Below are positions 53,381 through 62,883 of a stretch of DNA of 64,000 nucleotides, in pieces. Each line of letters starts with the position of its first letter. Position 1 is the first letter of the stretch. The DNA is from Novosphingobium sp. AAP83. GTDB taxonomy: Bacteria > Pseudomonadota > Alphaproteobacteria > Sphingomonadales > Sphingomonadaceae. The notes under the pieces were generated by a model. It saw nothing but the letters and a program-made list of their open reading frames with translations. It was not told the origin of the DNA and searched no databases. A program made the position numbers and the translations under genes. The stretch lies in assembly GCF_001295795.1 (NCBI RefSeq), contig NZ_LJHY01000019.1, forward strand, positions 1 through 64,000, read 5' to 3'.

Positions 53381-56300
53381 CTAGAACTTCAACGCTGCAC
53401 CGAACTGGAACTGGCGCGGCGGCCCGGCATTGCGCTGCACGAAAGGCGCACCGCCGCCGAACTGCACCTGATTAGAGGTGGTGGCGGCATTGGCAAAGCC
53501 TGACTGGTTATTGGCGTTGAACAGGTTGAAAACGTCAGCGCTCAATTCCAGCCCGCCAAGGCCGGGAACGGCATAGCGGATGCCGAGATCGACACTGGCC
53601 GACCATGGTAGTCTCGCCGAATTGCGCGGGGCTCCGGGATAACGGTCCGAATTGCCGACAAAGTTTTCGCCGAACGAGGCCCCATCGCCGTTGAGGTCTT
53701 GCGTGCCGAAAATCCGCGCATCGGGCACGAGGTTTACCGGTTGGCCCGATTGGAACAGCCCCGCCACGCTCAGCGTCATGCCATCAAGCGGATAAAGATA
53801 CCCCACCGCCGAAATCACATGCCGCCGGTCATTGGCCGAAGGCCCCCATTCGGTGCTGAAATCATTGGTATTGGCAGCGCGGAAATTGATATCGTCGGTA
53901 TCGTTGTTCAGGTTGGCGAGCGTGTAGGACAGGCGGAAGGCGTATGCATCGCTGCCCCGCGCCTTGTTTGCCTGCAAGATCAACGCCTTGTATTCTGACC
54001 GCCCCGCAGATTCCGAAACGGTGATCTGGCGCGCACCGCCGGGTATCGATGCAACCGGGCGCGTCGCATCGGCATCGGCCACACTGCGCACAAGGCCGAG
54101 CGTGCGGGCCAGCGCCAATCGCGCCGCATTGCTTGGCTGGCTGCGCAACAAGGCGACGTTGGCTTCGTTCAAGTTGGCCAGATCGGGCGTGAAGGCAGCG
54201 GGCGCGTTCAGATCACGCAGGCGCATCAGGTTGTGCGAGCGGCTGTAGATCGCATCGGCCGAAAGCGTGATCGTGTCGCTCGCCTGAAATTGGTAGCCGC
54301 CGCTCAATTGCAGGCTCCACGGGCTTTTGTAGCCGTTCGGGTTGAGAATACGCGCCTCGCCCAGCGTTGCCGTATCGCGCAAGGCCTGCACTTGGGCCGG
54401 TGACGGGCACGCCGCAGCCGTGGCGCACGGCGGCGAGACGCCCAGATTGCCGTCAAACGTCACGCTGCCAAGTTCGATCCCTTGAGCAATCAACCCCTGC
54501 GATTGCAATTGACGCAGCTGGGTGCGCAAACCCGCCGATGTTGTGTTGCGTTGCAAGGCATCTGAAATCACCGCGTAGGAAATCTTGCCGGTAAACAGCC
54601 CCGCGCCAAACCGCAGCGTGGACCGCGCGTCGGGCCGGTAATTGAGCGAGAAGCGGGGGGCGATGTTATCATAATCGCCGCCCATGCTGCCGCCCTGCCG
54701 TGCAACGATCGCTGTCAGGCTGTCATAATCCCAGCGCAGCCCCAGTGTGGCGGTCAGCTTCGGGCCAAGCTGCCACTCGTCCTCGATGTAGAACGCGACT
54801 TGCGTCTGGCTGGTGCCAAAGGCCTGTGGGCGCAGTTCAACGGTATAATTGGCGACAGCGGGATTGCGCGAGAGGACGTCCTGCGCGTTCAGGGAAAGCC
54901 CTCGCGATGCCAGTGATGAAAGCTGCGCGGTGGTAAGGTCCACCGTGAAATTGCCATCGGGATTGCCGCCGCCCAGCAGGGCGAAGTCCGAGCGGATCAG
55001 ATCGGCTCCAACGGTAAGCTTGTGGCTACCAAGTTTGCGCTGGAGGCGGTGCGTGGTCTGCCAGGTTTCCTCCAGATCGTTGAACACGTAACCCGGATGG
55101 CCGACCACGCCGACAGTCAACCCGCTGGGATCGCGGATGGTGACTTGCGGTCCTGCATCGCCCTTGGGCTTGCCATAGTCCCAGCGGAACCGGCTGAATT
55201 GCAACGCGCCATCATAGCTCCATTCATCGCCCGAATAACTGGCCGTGGCGGCGACGAGCGTCGAGAAGCGGTCCTGATCCGAGCCTGCCGAGGGGAACGT
55301 GACATTGCCGCCGCCAAGCCCGCCGCCCGGCCGGTCAATCGTCACGCGCCCGGCACTAGCGCGCAAGGCTACGGTCCAGTCCTCGGTCAACCGGTGATCG
55401 ATCCGCACCGAGCCGAGCAGGAAGGTATTATGCGCGGTGACGCTATCGACCACGCCCAGCGCAGGCGCATCCACAACCTGCACATTGCGGTCGCGGGTAT
55501 ATTCCAGGTTGGCGTAGAAGAACGTTTTGTCGCGCGCCAAAGCGCCACTCACGCTGCCGCCTGCTTGATAGCGCTCGAAGCTTTCGCCCACGGCATTGCC
55601 CGACAGATCACGGCGCGGGAACGGCGATGCTGCGTCGAGCGGGCGTCCGGGCCGGACCAGTGTGTAAACCTCACCGTGGAAATCGTTGCTGCCCGATGGC
55701 GAGGTGTAATTGACCACGCCATTTGCGGTGCGGCCATAGGCCACCGAATAAGAATTGGCGAGAACGGTGACTTCGCGGGTGAAGCCCAGCGGCACCGGAA
55801 ACTTGATCCCGCCCAGAAAGTTCTCGTTATTGTCCAGCCCGTCGAGCAGGTAATTGGTATCAAGCCCGTTCGATCCGTTGATCGAAATCGACGGCGCTTC
55901 GGGGAAAAAACCGGTGGAGGCGACCACGTTCGGCAGGCGCACCAGCGATCCGATCACATCGCGCCCTTCAATCGGCAAGGCCGCCAGTTCCTCGCGCCCC
56001 AGCGAGGCGGAGACTTCGGCGTTGACGGTGTTAAGGCCTGTGACGCTGCGCACGCCGGTAACCGTGATCGCCCCGCCAGCCGCAGGGGACAAACGCAATG
56101 TTATACTGCTGGTGAAGTTGGCGCGCAAGATGACAGAGGCTCCGCCATCGCCCGCAAAGCGCCCGGCGGCAAGCGGCGTCACACGATATGTTCCTGCCGT
56201 CGTCAGCCCTTCAATGCGCACAAAACCTTGTGCATCAGACCGCACCGTGCGGACATAACCGATGGAGGCGTTCTCGATACTGATGTCCGTATCGGCCAGC

Positions 56301-56422
56301 GGCGCACCGCTTTGCGCATCGACCAAAGCGATCCGGATGCCGGCTTGCTGCGCCAAAGCGGGGGCTGCGTTGGCAATCACCGCCACGAGGCTGGCGGAAA
56401 AAAGCAGGCGAGATAGGCGCAA
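53381..56422 (-). CDS. TonB-dependent receptor with N-terminal carboxypeptidase-regulatory-like domain (Oar-like)
   Basis: This is a 1013-residue outer-membrane protein. The signal peptide (ending APALAQ) is followed by a CarboxypepD_reg-like beta sandwich (about residues 28-115, ALVDAQSGAPLADTDI). The plug follows (ELAALPIEGRDVIGSLVRLP, LLDGLDNNENFLGGI) and then a long barrel ending PRQFQFGAALKF. This is the Oar/OmpA-linked type. A Cys pair near residue 665 (PPCATAAACPS) may form a loop disulfide. It precedes nupC by 15 bp on the same strand, so substrate import of nucleoside or protein origin is possible. Confidence 0.9.
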   Translation of the reverse strand: MRLSRLLFSASLVAVIANAAPALAQQAGIRIALVDAQSGAPLADTDISIENASIGYVRTVRSDAQGFVRIEGLTTAGTYRVTPLAAGRFAGDGGASVILRANFTSSITLRLSPAAGGAITVTGVRSVTGLNTVNAEVSASLGREELAALPIEGRDVIGSLVRLPNVVASTGFFPEAPSISINGSNGLDTNYLLDGLDNNENFLGGIKFPVPLGFTREVTVLANSYSVAYGRTANGVVNYTSPSGSNDFHGEVYTLVRPGRPLDAASPFPRRDLSGNAVGESFERYQAGGSVSGALARDKTFFYANLEYTRDRNVQVVDAPALGVVDSVTAHNTFLLGSVRIDHRLTEDWTVALRASAGRVTIDRPGGGLGGGNVTFPSAGSDQDRFSTLVAATASYSGDEWSYDGALQFSRFRWDYGKPKGDAGPQVTIRDPSGLTVGVVGHPGYVFNDLEETWQTTHRLQRKLGSHKLTVGADLIRSDFALLGGGNPDGNFTVDLTTAQLSSLASRGLSLNAQDVLSRNPAVANYTVELRPQAFGTSQTQVAFYIEDEWQLGPKLTATLGLRWDYDSLTAIVARQGGSMGGDYDNIAPRFSLNYRPDARSTLRFGAGLFTGKISYAVISDALQRNTTSAGLRTQLRQLQSQGLIAQGIELGSVTFDGNLGVSPPCATAAACPSPAQVQALRDTATLGEARILNPNGYKSPWSLQLSGGYQFQASDTITLSADAIYSRSHNLMRLRDLNAPAAFTPDLANLNEANVALLRSQPSNAARLALARTLGLVRSVADADATRPVASIPGGARQITVSESAGRSEYKALILQANKARGSDAYAFRLSYTLANLNNDTDDINFRAANTNDFSTEWGPSANDRRHVISAVGYLYPLDGMTLSVAGLFQSGQPVNLVPDARIFGTQDLNGDGASFGENFVGNSDRYPGAPRNSARLPWSASVDLGIRYAVPGLGGLELSADVFNLFNANNQSGFANAATTSNQVQFGGGAPFVQRNAGPPRQFQFGAALKF

Positions 56423-56470
56423 AGGGGGTCTCCGGTCCGACGGAATGTTCGATATTCAAAGGGTTGGTGA

Positions 56471-58621
56471 TTAACCGCGCCGCCATGTGTGGTAGCGTTC
56501 AACCAGCTTTAGCAAAGTTTGCGGGGCGTGCTTCTTCTTCCATTCGCCTGCGGCAAATTTGTTGGCCTCGGCCATCGTCGGATAAGTGTGAATCGTGCCG
56601 AGGATCTTGTTGAGGCCCAGCCCGTGCTTCATCGCCAGCACATATTCGGCCAGCAATTCGCCTGCATGTTCGCCAACGATGGTAACGCCAAGCACGCGGT
56701 CCTTGCCCGGCGCGGTCAGCACTTTGACAAAGCCTTGAGTCGCGCTTTCGGCGATCGCGCGGTCCAGATCATGCATGGGATAGACCGTCACATCATGGGC
56801 AATACCCTGCTCGCGCGCTTCACGTTCATTGATGCCCACGCGCGCCACTTCGGGATCGATAAAAGTGGTCCACGGGATCACGCGGTAATCAGCCTTGAAT
56901 TTGCGGAACTGCCCGAACAGCGCGTTGACGCTGGCATACCATGCCTGATGCGCGGCGACGTGGGTAAGCTGGTACGGGCCTGCCACGTCCCCTGCGGCAA
57001 AGATGTTGGGATAGATTGTGGCGAGGTACTCATCGGTCACCACGGTGCGCTCGATTTCGATGCCAAGGTCTTCAAGGCCATAGCCGGTGAGGCGCGGCTT
57101 GCGTCCTACGGCCACGATCAAGGCATCAAAGGGAAGCTCGATATCCCCGCCCCCGCCGCGCAGGACAATACTGCGCTGGCCATCGCGCTGTTCGATGCGC
57201 AAGGCCTCGTGCCCGGTCAGCACGGTAACGCCTGAAGCTGTGAGAGCTGCGCGCGCCAGTTCTGAAACGTCGTCGTCCTCACGCGAGAGGATGCGCTCGC
57301 CCTGTTCCACTTGGGAAACTTGCGCGCCAAGGCGGGCAAAAGCTTGCGCCAATTCACAACCGATTGGTCCGCCACCTAGCACGACTATGCGGCGGGGAAT
57401 CTCGTCCAGCCGGGCAAAATGCTCCCACAGCGTATCGCTGGTAAGGTAGCCGCTATCCGCCAAGCCGGGCAGCGCGGGGACCACCGGCTCTGCGCCTGCC
57501 GCAATCACGATGGCGCGGGCGGTCAGCCGCTCAACCGTACCGTCATTACAAGCGATCTCGACCGTCCACGGATCGATGATCTTGGCATAGCCTTTGACCA
57601 CATCGACGCCGAGACCGGTGTAGCGCTCGACACTGTCATGCGGTTCAATCGCGGCGATCACGTCATGCACCCGCGCCATGACTTTGCGGAAGCTGAACTG
57701 CGGCGTTGATGGCTCAAACCCATAGGCATCGGCATGGCGCATGGCGTGGGCCACCTTGGCGCTTTTGATCAGAGCCTTGGATGGAACGCAGCCGTAATTG
57801 AGGCAATCGCCGCCCATCTTGCCTGCTTCAACCAGCGTCACCCGCGCTTTCACTGTTGCCGCGATCAGCGAGGACACAAGGCCCGCAGCGCCAGCGCCAA
57901 TCACCACCATGTTGCGATCAAACCGGCGGGGCCGCTTCCATCGGGCATAAATGCGCCGCGCACGGATCAGTCCCATGATCCAGCGGGCGATCCACGGCAG
58001 CGCGGCAAGGGCGACAAATGATCCGATCAGGCCGGGCGAGGCAATATCGGACAGGCTCTCGATCCGGGCGAGCTGGGTTCCGGCGTTTACATAAACCACC
58101 GTACCCAACAGCATGCCGACCTGGCTGACCCAATAAAACGTCCGTGTGCGGATGGGCGTAAGGCCCATCAGCAGGTTCACCGCGAAGAACGGGAACACGG
58201 GCACCAGCCGCAGCGAGAACAGGTAGAACGCGCCATCGCGCGCAATGCCGTCGTTCACCGGCTTCAAACGCGCTCCGAACCGCGCCTGCACGCCATCGCG
58301 CAGCACATGGCGCGAGGCGAGGAATGCCAGGGTTGCGCCGATGCTTGATGCGAAAGAGACCAGCACAGTGCCAACAACCACGCCGAACAAAGCGCCCGCC
58401 GCCAGCGTCATGATCGCAGCCCCCGGCACCGAAAGCGCGGTGAGCGTGACATAGCCGATGAAGAACGCAGCGATGACCACCAGCGGCTGCGCCTTGGCGA
58501 AGGCATCCAACTGCTGTTGCTGTGCCTTCAGGCTATCCAGCGTCAGGTATTGGCCCAGATCGAGCAGAAACCACGCGGCCAGCGCAAGGGCGAACACGAT
58601 GGCAATGACGGTGCGCTTCAC
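56471..58621 (-). CDS. Fusion of TMEM64/TVP38 membrane domain with mercuric-reductase-like flavoprotein
   Basis: This is a 716-residue protein in one frame. Residues 1-225 are a VTT/TMEM64 (SNARE-associated, DedA-like) membrane domain with PGAAIMTLAAGALFG and RLVPVFPFFAVN. Residues 235-716 are a class I pyridine nucleotide-disulfide oxidoreductase. FAD motif VVIGAGAAGLVSS and the redox-active CLNYGC (C273, C278) are seen, as is ATIYPNIFAAGDVAG and a C-terminal dimerisation domain with an HTYPTMAEA motif. There is no N-terminal HMA domain or C-terminal Cys pair, so mercury reduction is unlikely. A membrane-tethered thiol or quinone reductase is more plausible. The fused form is known from other bacteria. 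Confidence 0.9.
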   Translation of the reverse strand: MKRTVIAIVFALALAAWFLLDLGQYLTLDSLKAQQQQLDAFAKAQPLVVIAAFFIGYVTLTALSVPGAAIMTLAAGALFGVVVGTVLVSFASSIGATLAFLASRHVLRDGVQARFGARLKPVNDGIARDGAFYLFSLRLVPVFPFFAVNLLMGLTPIRTRTFYWVSQVGMLLGTVVYVNAGTQLARIESLSDIASPGLIGSFVALAALPWIARWIMGLIRARRIYARWKRPRRFDRNMVVIGAGAAGLVSSLIAATVKARVTLVEAGKMGGDCLNYGCVPSKALIKSAKVAHAMRHADAYGFEPSTPQFSFRKVMARVHDVIAAIEPHDSVERYTGLGVDVVKGYAKIIDPWTVEIACNDGTVERLTARAIVIAAGAEPVVPALPGLADSGYLTSDTLWEHFARLDEIPRRIVVLGGGPIGCELAQAFARLGAQVSQVEQGERILSREDDDVSELARAALTASGVTVLTGHEALRIEQRDGQRSIVLRGGGGDIELPFDALIVAVGRKPRLTGYGLEDLGIEIERTVVTDEYLATIYPNIFAAGDVAGPYQLTHVAAHQAWYASVNALFGQFRKFKADYRVIPWTTFIDPEVARVGINEREAREQGIAHDVTVYPMHDLDRAIAESATQGFVKVLTAPGKDRVLGVTIVGEHAGELLAEYVLAMKHGLGLNKILGTIHTYPTMAEANKFAAGEWKKKHAPQTLLKLVERYHTWRRG

Positions 58622-58654
58622 TTGCGGTTTCTTTCGGTTTGCATTTGGGCCGTT

Positions 58655-59758
58655 CTAAACCTGATATTGTCGCACAAAACTCCGGTCGATCCAGTCCTTT
58701 AGCCGCCAGACCCAATGGCCGGCGGTTGCCAATGGCCCCCATGACAGGATGGCTTGGCGGCTATCATATGCCATCAGATAGAGCGTGCGGCGGCGCGGGG
58801 TGTAGGCTTGATCTCTATCGCCTGCAACGCTCGCCCGGATGTTGGCGGCAAGGATCGGCCCTGCTTTCACGGCATGAACGCCCGAGCGTGCGAGTTGGCG
58901 GTCTGTCCGTTCGATAACGTCACCTGCGGCCAGAATGCCGGGATGCGAGATACTGCGCAAATTCGCGCCAACCTGCACAAACCCTTTGGCCGTGCAGGCC
59001 AGTCCCGATTGTGCGAGCCATGCTTGTGCACGGCTGCCGGTTGCGGCCACTACGCAATCGGCGTGGAGGAATGTGTCGTTGGAAAGGATCACACCTTCGG
59101 CGGTTCCGGTGGCCTTGGCAAAGTGAAGCCCGATGCCGCACCGCGCCAAGGCTGCTTGCGCCAGCGCCCGCGTTTTAGCGGCATGGTCCGCCAGAAAGCC
59201 GGTTTGCGGGGTAACCAGCGAAACGGTGCCCCGGACACCGCGAAGGCGCAGCGCCGCTTCAACCCCGAAGGCCATCTCAACCCCTGCCGCACCGCCGCCG
59301 ACCACGACAACATCCACCGTGCCGCGTTGCTGCGCCTCTTCGGCAAAGGCTGTCCATTTGCGAAGGAATGCGTCGACCGGCTTTACCGGCAACAGCCTTT
59401 CCCCCAGTGCCGCAAGGCTTACCACATTGGCCTCGCCGCCGGTCGCCAGCGAGAGCACATCGAAAGCCATCTGAACGCCGGTGGACAGTTCGATTTTGGC
59501 GGCGTCGGCGTCCAGCTTCACGATATCGCCGATCACCAGATGCGCGCCTGCCCACTGTGCCAAAGGTTCAAGATCGATCAACAGATCATCCGCGCGGTAA
59601 TTGCCCGCCAGCCAGCCCGGCAGCATGCCGGAATAGGCAGTGTGCCGTGCAGAGGTGACCAACCAGCGTTCGGTCTGCGGCAGGGGGCGCTTGGCCCAAT
59701 CTGCGAGCACAGAAAGGTGCGCGTGGCCGCCACCGCCAAGGATAATCCGTTCGGTCAT
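58655..59758 (-). CDS. FAD-dependent pyridine nucleotide-disulfide oxidoreductase, NDH-2/SelD-N-like
   Basis: This is a 367-residue flavoprotein. The FAD motif IILGGGGHAHLSVL is unusual in carrying GGGGHAH and matches the flavoprotein fused to selenide-water dikinase in some organisms. The NAD motif is VVVVGGGAAGVEMA and the second FAD region is ISHPGILAAGDV. It likely passes electrons from NAD(P)H to a quinone or other acceptor; SQR-like or NDH-2-like roles are both possible. It ends 33 bp upstream of the TMEM64-fusion gene start and is on the same strand, so an operon is likely. Confidence 0.82.
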   Translation of the reverse strand: MTERIILGGGGHAHLSVLADWAKRPLPQTERWLVTSARHTAYSGMLPGWLAGNYRADDLLIDLEPLAQWAGAHLVIGDIVKLDADAAKIELSTGVQMAFDVLSLATGGEANVVSLAALGERLLPVKPVDAFLRKWTAFAEEAQQRGTVDVVVVGGGAAGVEMAFGVEAALRLRGVRGTVSLVTPQTGFLADHAAKTRALAQAALARCGIGLHFAKATGTAEGVILSNDTFLHADCVVAATGSRAQAWLAQSGLACTAKGFVQVGANLRSISHPGILAAGDVIERTDRQLARSGVHAVKAGPILAANIRASVAGDRDQAYTPRRRTLYLMAYDSRQAILSWGPLATAGHWVWRLKDWIDRSFVRQYQV

Positions 59759-59892
59759 CTGGCGATCCAATGGCACTTATCCGCCAGCGGTGCGAGTCTT
59801 GTCCATCTGGCACACCTGCAATGCAGGTTGACGCCTTCGCATAACCTGCCTGATGGTACTTGCATGGAAAACACGGGATTGAGGATTCGGCG

Positions 59893-60648
59893 ATGATGGC
59901 AATATCCGGAAAAGCCCCCGCACTCAGGGGCGCACGCGTGGCGAAGTGGGCGAAGGGATTGATCATCGCCGCGCTGGCAGTGGCCGCCGTGGGACTGGTG
60001 CTGGCGCGCTATGACATTGTCGGCAAGATGATCGGCTTTGCGGCCTTCACGCTTGGCGGCCTTGTCGCGCTGATCGGTCTGATTTTCGGGCTCTTCGCGC
60101 TGTGGCGCGGATTGCACACGCCGCTCTCGGCCAAGAAGGGCCTGCTGGGCGCTATGGCGATTGCAGCGCTCTATACCGGTTTTCTGGCATCGCGTCCGAT
60201 GACCGCAGGCGATGCACCATCCTTGCATGATCTGACCACGGACCTCACCGATCCTCCGAAGTTTGAAGTGCTGGCCTTGCGCCCGGACAATCTGGTGGGC
60301 GTGGACACAGTAGAGAACTGGCAAAAGATCCACGCACAAGCTTATGGCCAATTGCGCGCCATCACCATTGCCCAGCCCGTGCCGGTGATAACCGCAAAGG
60401 CCGAACGACTGGCCCGCGAGGCGGGATGGGAAATTGCAAAGAGCGATCCTGCACGCGGCCATCTTGAAGCTACGGCAAGCGTTTCATTCATCCGTTTCAA
60501 AGATGACATCGTCCTGCGCATACAGCCAACGGCGGACGGACGGGGATCGAAAGTTGACATGCGCTCAGTCAGCCGGGTTGGTGTCGGGGATCTGGGCGTC
60601 AATGCGCGGCGGATCAGCACTTTCCTCGAAGCACTGGCCAAGGACTGA
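59893..60648 (+). CDS. DUF1499 family membrane protein
   Basis: This is a 251-residue protein with three predicted N-terminal helices (about residues 20-100). A DUF1499 domain follows in the C-terminal half (TENWQ-like start, then WEIAKSDPARGHLEATASVSFIRFKDDIVLRI and DMRSVSRVGVGDLGVNARRI). The role of DUF1499 is unknown. ATG 59893 or the adjacent ATG 59896 is more likely than ATG 59860. It is divergent from the flavoprotein gene. Confidence 0.85.
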   Translation: MMAISGKAPALRGARVAKWAKGLIIAALAVAAVGLVLARYDIVGKMIGFAAFTLGGLVALIGLIFGLFALWRGLHTPLSAKKGLLGAMAIAALYTGFLASRPMTAGDAPSLHDLTTDLTDPPKFEVLALRPDNLVGVDTVENWQKIHAQAYGQLRAITIAQPVPVITAKAERLAREAGWEIAKSDPARGHLEATASVSFIRFKDDIVLRIQPTADGRGSKVDMRSVSRVGVGDLGVNARRISTFLEALAKD

Positions 60649-60653
60649 TTTAG

Positions 60654-60899
60654 ATGACTGTTTCAATCACGATGGACGAGGCGCGCGAACGCTTTGCGCA
60701 TTGCATTCAGGTTCTGGGCGGCGTGACTGCGGCTTCACGGCGGCTGGACATTGATGAGCGCGCGATCCGCCGCTTTGTCAGCGGTGAGCGCCCGTTGAAC
60801 GCAGGCCTGCTGCAAGACACCGCCGCAGCGCTGCGCACGCTGATCGCCGCGGCCAGTGCCGCCGAGCAGGAAATCGCGGCAATATCTGATATTCAGTAA
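60654..60899 (+). CDS. Small helix-turn-helix-like protein
   Basis: This is an 81-residue protein. The stretch VTAASRRLDIDERAIRRFVSGERPL (reader: helix, turn, helix) looks like an XRE/YdaS-like DNA-binding fold. It starts 5 bases after the DUF1499 gene and ends 28 bases before the PPK2 gene, so it appears to be part of one transcript with both. No other domain is present. Confidence 0.65.
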   Translation: MTVSITMDEARERFAHCIQVLGGVTAASRRLDIDERAIRRFVSGERPLNAGLLQDTAAALRTLIAAASAAEQEIAAISDIQ

Positions 60900-60927
60900 A
60901 AGCGCTGATTGGGATCAGGAGATTGGA

Positions 60928-61704
60928 ATGAGCCGGTTGAAGCGCAAGGAATACGAAGCATCACTCGAACCGCTCCAGCGCGAACTGGTCGATCTTGCGC
61001 GTTGGATCGCAGCCACAGGCAAGCGCGTGGTGGTAGTGATGGAGGGGCGTGATAGTGCGGGCAAAGGCGGGGCGATCACGGCCATCCGCCAGCACCTCAA
61101 TCCTCGACAGGTCCGCACCGTGGCCTTGGCCAAACCGACCGAGCGCGAGGCCGGGCAATGGTATTTCCAGCGCTATGTCGAACATCTGCCAACGGCGGGC
61201 GAAATGGTGCTGTTTGACCGCAGTTGGTACAACCGCGCAGGCGTTGAAAAGGTGATGGGCTATGCCACGCAGGAGCAGGTTGATGCTTTCCTGAAAGCGG
61301 TGCCGCGCTTTGAAGACATGCTGGTTGATGATGGCATTATCTTGCTGAAATACTGGCTATGCTGCGATCAGGAAAAGCAGGAAGAGCGCTTTGCCGAACG
61401 CCACGATGATCCGTTAAAGGGTTGGAAGCTTTCCCCCATCGATGTGAAAGCACGCGAGCAATACGATGCCTATACCAAGGCGCGCGAGGCCATGCTGGCG
61501 GCCACACATACTGCCGCTGCGCCATGGACCCTTGTGAATTTCAACGACCAGAAAGTTGGCCGCCTCACCCTGATCCGCAACCTGATTGACCGCATTCCCG
61601 ACCATACTGTGGCTGAAGAGAAGGTGGAATTGCCGCCCTTGAAGGGCAAACCTTCGAACGAAAGCTTTGGTGTGGTGCAACCGCTGGAAGACTTTGCCGG
61701 TTAG
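60928..61704 (+). CDS. ppk2: Polyphosphate kinase 2 family protein
   Basis: This is a 258-residue kinase that moves phosphate between polyphosphate and nucleotides. Walker A GRDSAGKGG (about residues 40-48), the lid-region motif DRSWYNRAGVEKVMG and LLKYWLCCDQEKQEERF are the family hallmarks. The single-domain length fits class I PPK2, which phosphorylates NDPs. A ribosome-binding site (CAGGAG) precedes ATG 60928. It fits the phosphorus-salvage character of this region. Confidence 0.94.
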   Translation: MSRLKRKEYEASLEPLQRELVDLARWIAATGKRVVVVMEGRDSAGKGGAITAIRQHLNPRQVRTVALAKPTEREAGQWYFQRYVEHLPTAGEMVLFDRSWYNRAGVEKVMGYATQEQVDAFLKAVPRFEDMLVDDGIILLKYWLCCDQEKQEERFAERHDDPLKGWKLSPIDVKAREQYDAYTKAREAMLAATHTAAAPWTLVNFNDQKVGRLTLIRNLIDRIPDHTVAEEKVELPPLKGKPSNESFGVVQPLEDFAG

Positions 61705-61887
61705 CACGATCCCGCCTGCCCAATCTGCTTTCAACCGATGAGAACTGCAAAAAGTATCACTTGTTAAGCAAGATGACGGGATTTGTCACAGGAGTAACAG
61801 CACTGTTGTGTGTCGCAACCGGCACAACCGCACCATGATCGGAATGCACCGCCAAACATGGCGGGACGTTTTCGACGGGTGTCAGCC

Positions 61888-62790
61888 ATGTACCGCAGAA
61901 ACCAGTTCATCGCCACTTTCGCGCTGGCAACTGCCATGCTCGGCGGGATACCGACAGCAGCAACAGCGGCGGACAAAGAACCGCCTGTTACGCTTAACGA
62001 GTGTGACAAGAGCTATGGCTCGGTGGCTCTGGTGGATGGCGACACGCAAGGGTGGACCAAATATGGCCTCGGCTCTCCGCGTGAACTGATTGCGGCGTTG
62101 GCGGTAGAATCAGGCTGCTTCAGCATTCATTCGAACGCCAGCGGCACACCGGCTTCATTTTTGATGAACGTGATCGCAGGCGACAAAGAGGAAGTCGATA
62201 AGTCCATCGAGACAGCCAAAGGCGTGGCCATGGAAGGCCTTGTCCGTTCAGGCGCGGCCAGCGGTCTGTTGCGCGGCGTTCCGGGCGGCGGGGCGATGCT
62301 TGGCATGTTCGGCGGTTTTGGCGGCAAGAAAAAGGTCGTGGCTGCAGGCATCCGCCTTGTCAGTCCTGCCAACGGCCAAACCCTTGCGCAAGGCTCTGGC
62401 GAAGTGAAGAAGACCACGCTTTCGTTTGGCGGCAACGGCGGCACTATCGGCGCGGTAGCCAATGGCGCAGCAGGCGCGGCCTATGCCGGTAGCAAAGACG
62501 GTCAGATGCTGATCGAGGCCTTTATCAAAGCCTTCAACGCGATATCGGCACAAGGCCCCGCGCTGGCATCAATGGTACCAGCCGCAGCGCCCCTTGCCCC
62601 CGCAGCGGCGACCGCAACCACCGCCGTCGACACCGCGATGCGTGCTGGCCCGGACAAGAATTCTGCAAGCCTTCGCACCGTTCGGGCCGGGACCGCTCTC
62701 TCCCCCACCGGTCAGCGCCAAGGTCTGTTTATCGAGGTCCAGGACAGCTTCGGCACCAAGGGCTGGGTCTCGATAGAGGACATGCGTTGA
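61888..62790 (+). CDS. Exported hypothetical protein with C-terminal SH3 domain
   Basis: This is a 300-residue protein with a signal peptide (about residues 1-28, TAATAA cleavage region). A globular part follows (ECDKSYGSVALVDGDTQGWTKYG...), then a glycine-rich stretch (GVPGGGAMLGMFGGFGG), and a bacterial SH3 domain at about residues 255-300 (MRAGPDKNSASLRTVRAGT, GWVSIEDMR). The N-terminal part recalls CsgG-type proteins found with curli or lipoprotein secretion, but this is weak. ATG 61888 gives the signal peptide. A strong terminator lies just after it. Confidence 0.78.
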   Translation: MYRRNQFIATFALATAMLGGIPTAATAADKEPPVTLNECDKSYGSVALVDGDTQGWTKYGLGSPRELIAALAVESGCFSIHSNASGTPASFLMNVIAGDKEEVDKSIETAKGVAMEGLVRSGAASGLLRGVPGGGAMLGMFGGFGGKKKVVAAGIRLVSPANGQTLAQGSGEVKKTTLSFGGNGGTIGAVANGAAGAAYAGSKDGQMLIEAFIKAFNAISAQGPALASMVPAAAPLAPAAATATTAVDTAMRAGPDKNSASLRTVRAGTALSPTGQRQGLFIEVQDSFGTKGWVSIEDMR

Positions 62791-62812
62791 AAACTGAACT
62801 GTTGCATGCAGG

Positions 62813-62848
62813 CCGTCCGGCGTGAAATACTCACGCCGGACGGTTTTG
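62813..62848 (+). terminator. Rho-independent terminator
   Basis: A perfect 13-bp GC-rich stem (CCGTCCGGCGTGA / TCACGCCGGACGG) with a 5-base loop is followed by TTTTGTTG. It ends transcription after the SH3-domain gene and isolates the two-component genes that follow. Confidence 0.93.
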
Positions 62849-62883
62849 TTGTGTAAGCAACTGTCTGCCTGGGGGCAAATAGG

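Noticed and set aside
55022..56416. A 464-codon plus-strand open frame over the Oar-like receptor
   Set aside because: The minus strand encodes a complete TonB receptor with signal peptide and plug; the plus frame shows no domain.
56471..58621. Mercuric reductase of a mer operon
   Set aside because: There is no merR, merT or merP, no HMA domain and no C-terminal Cys pair. The N-terminal TMEM64 domain marks a different family.
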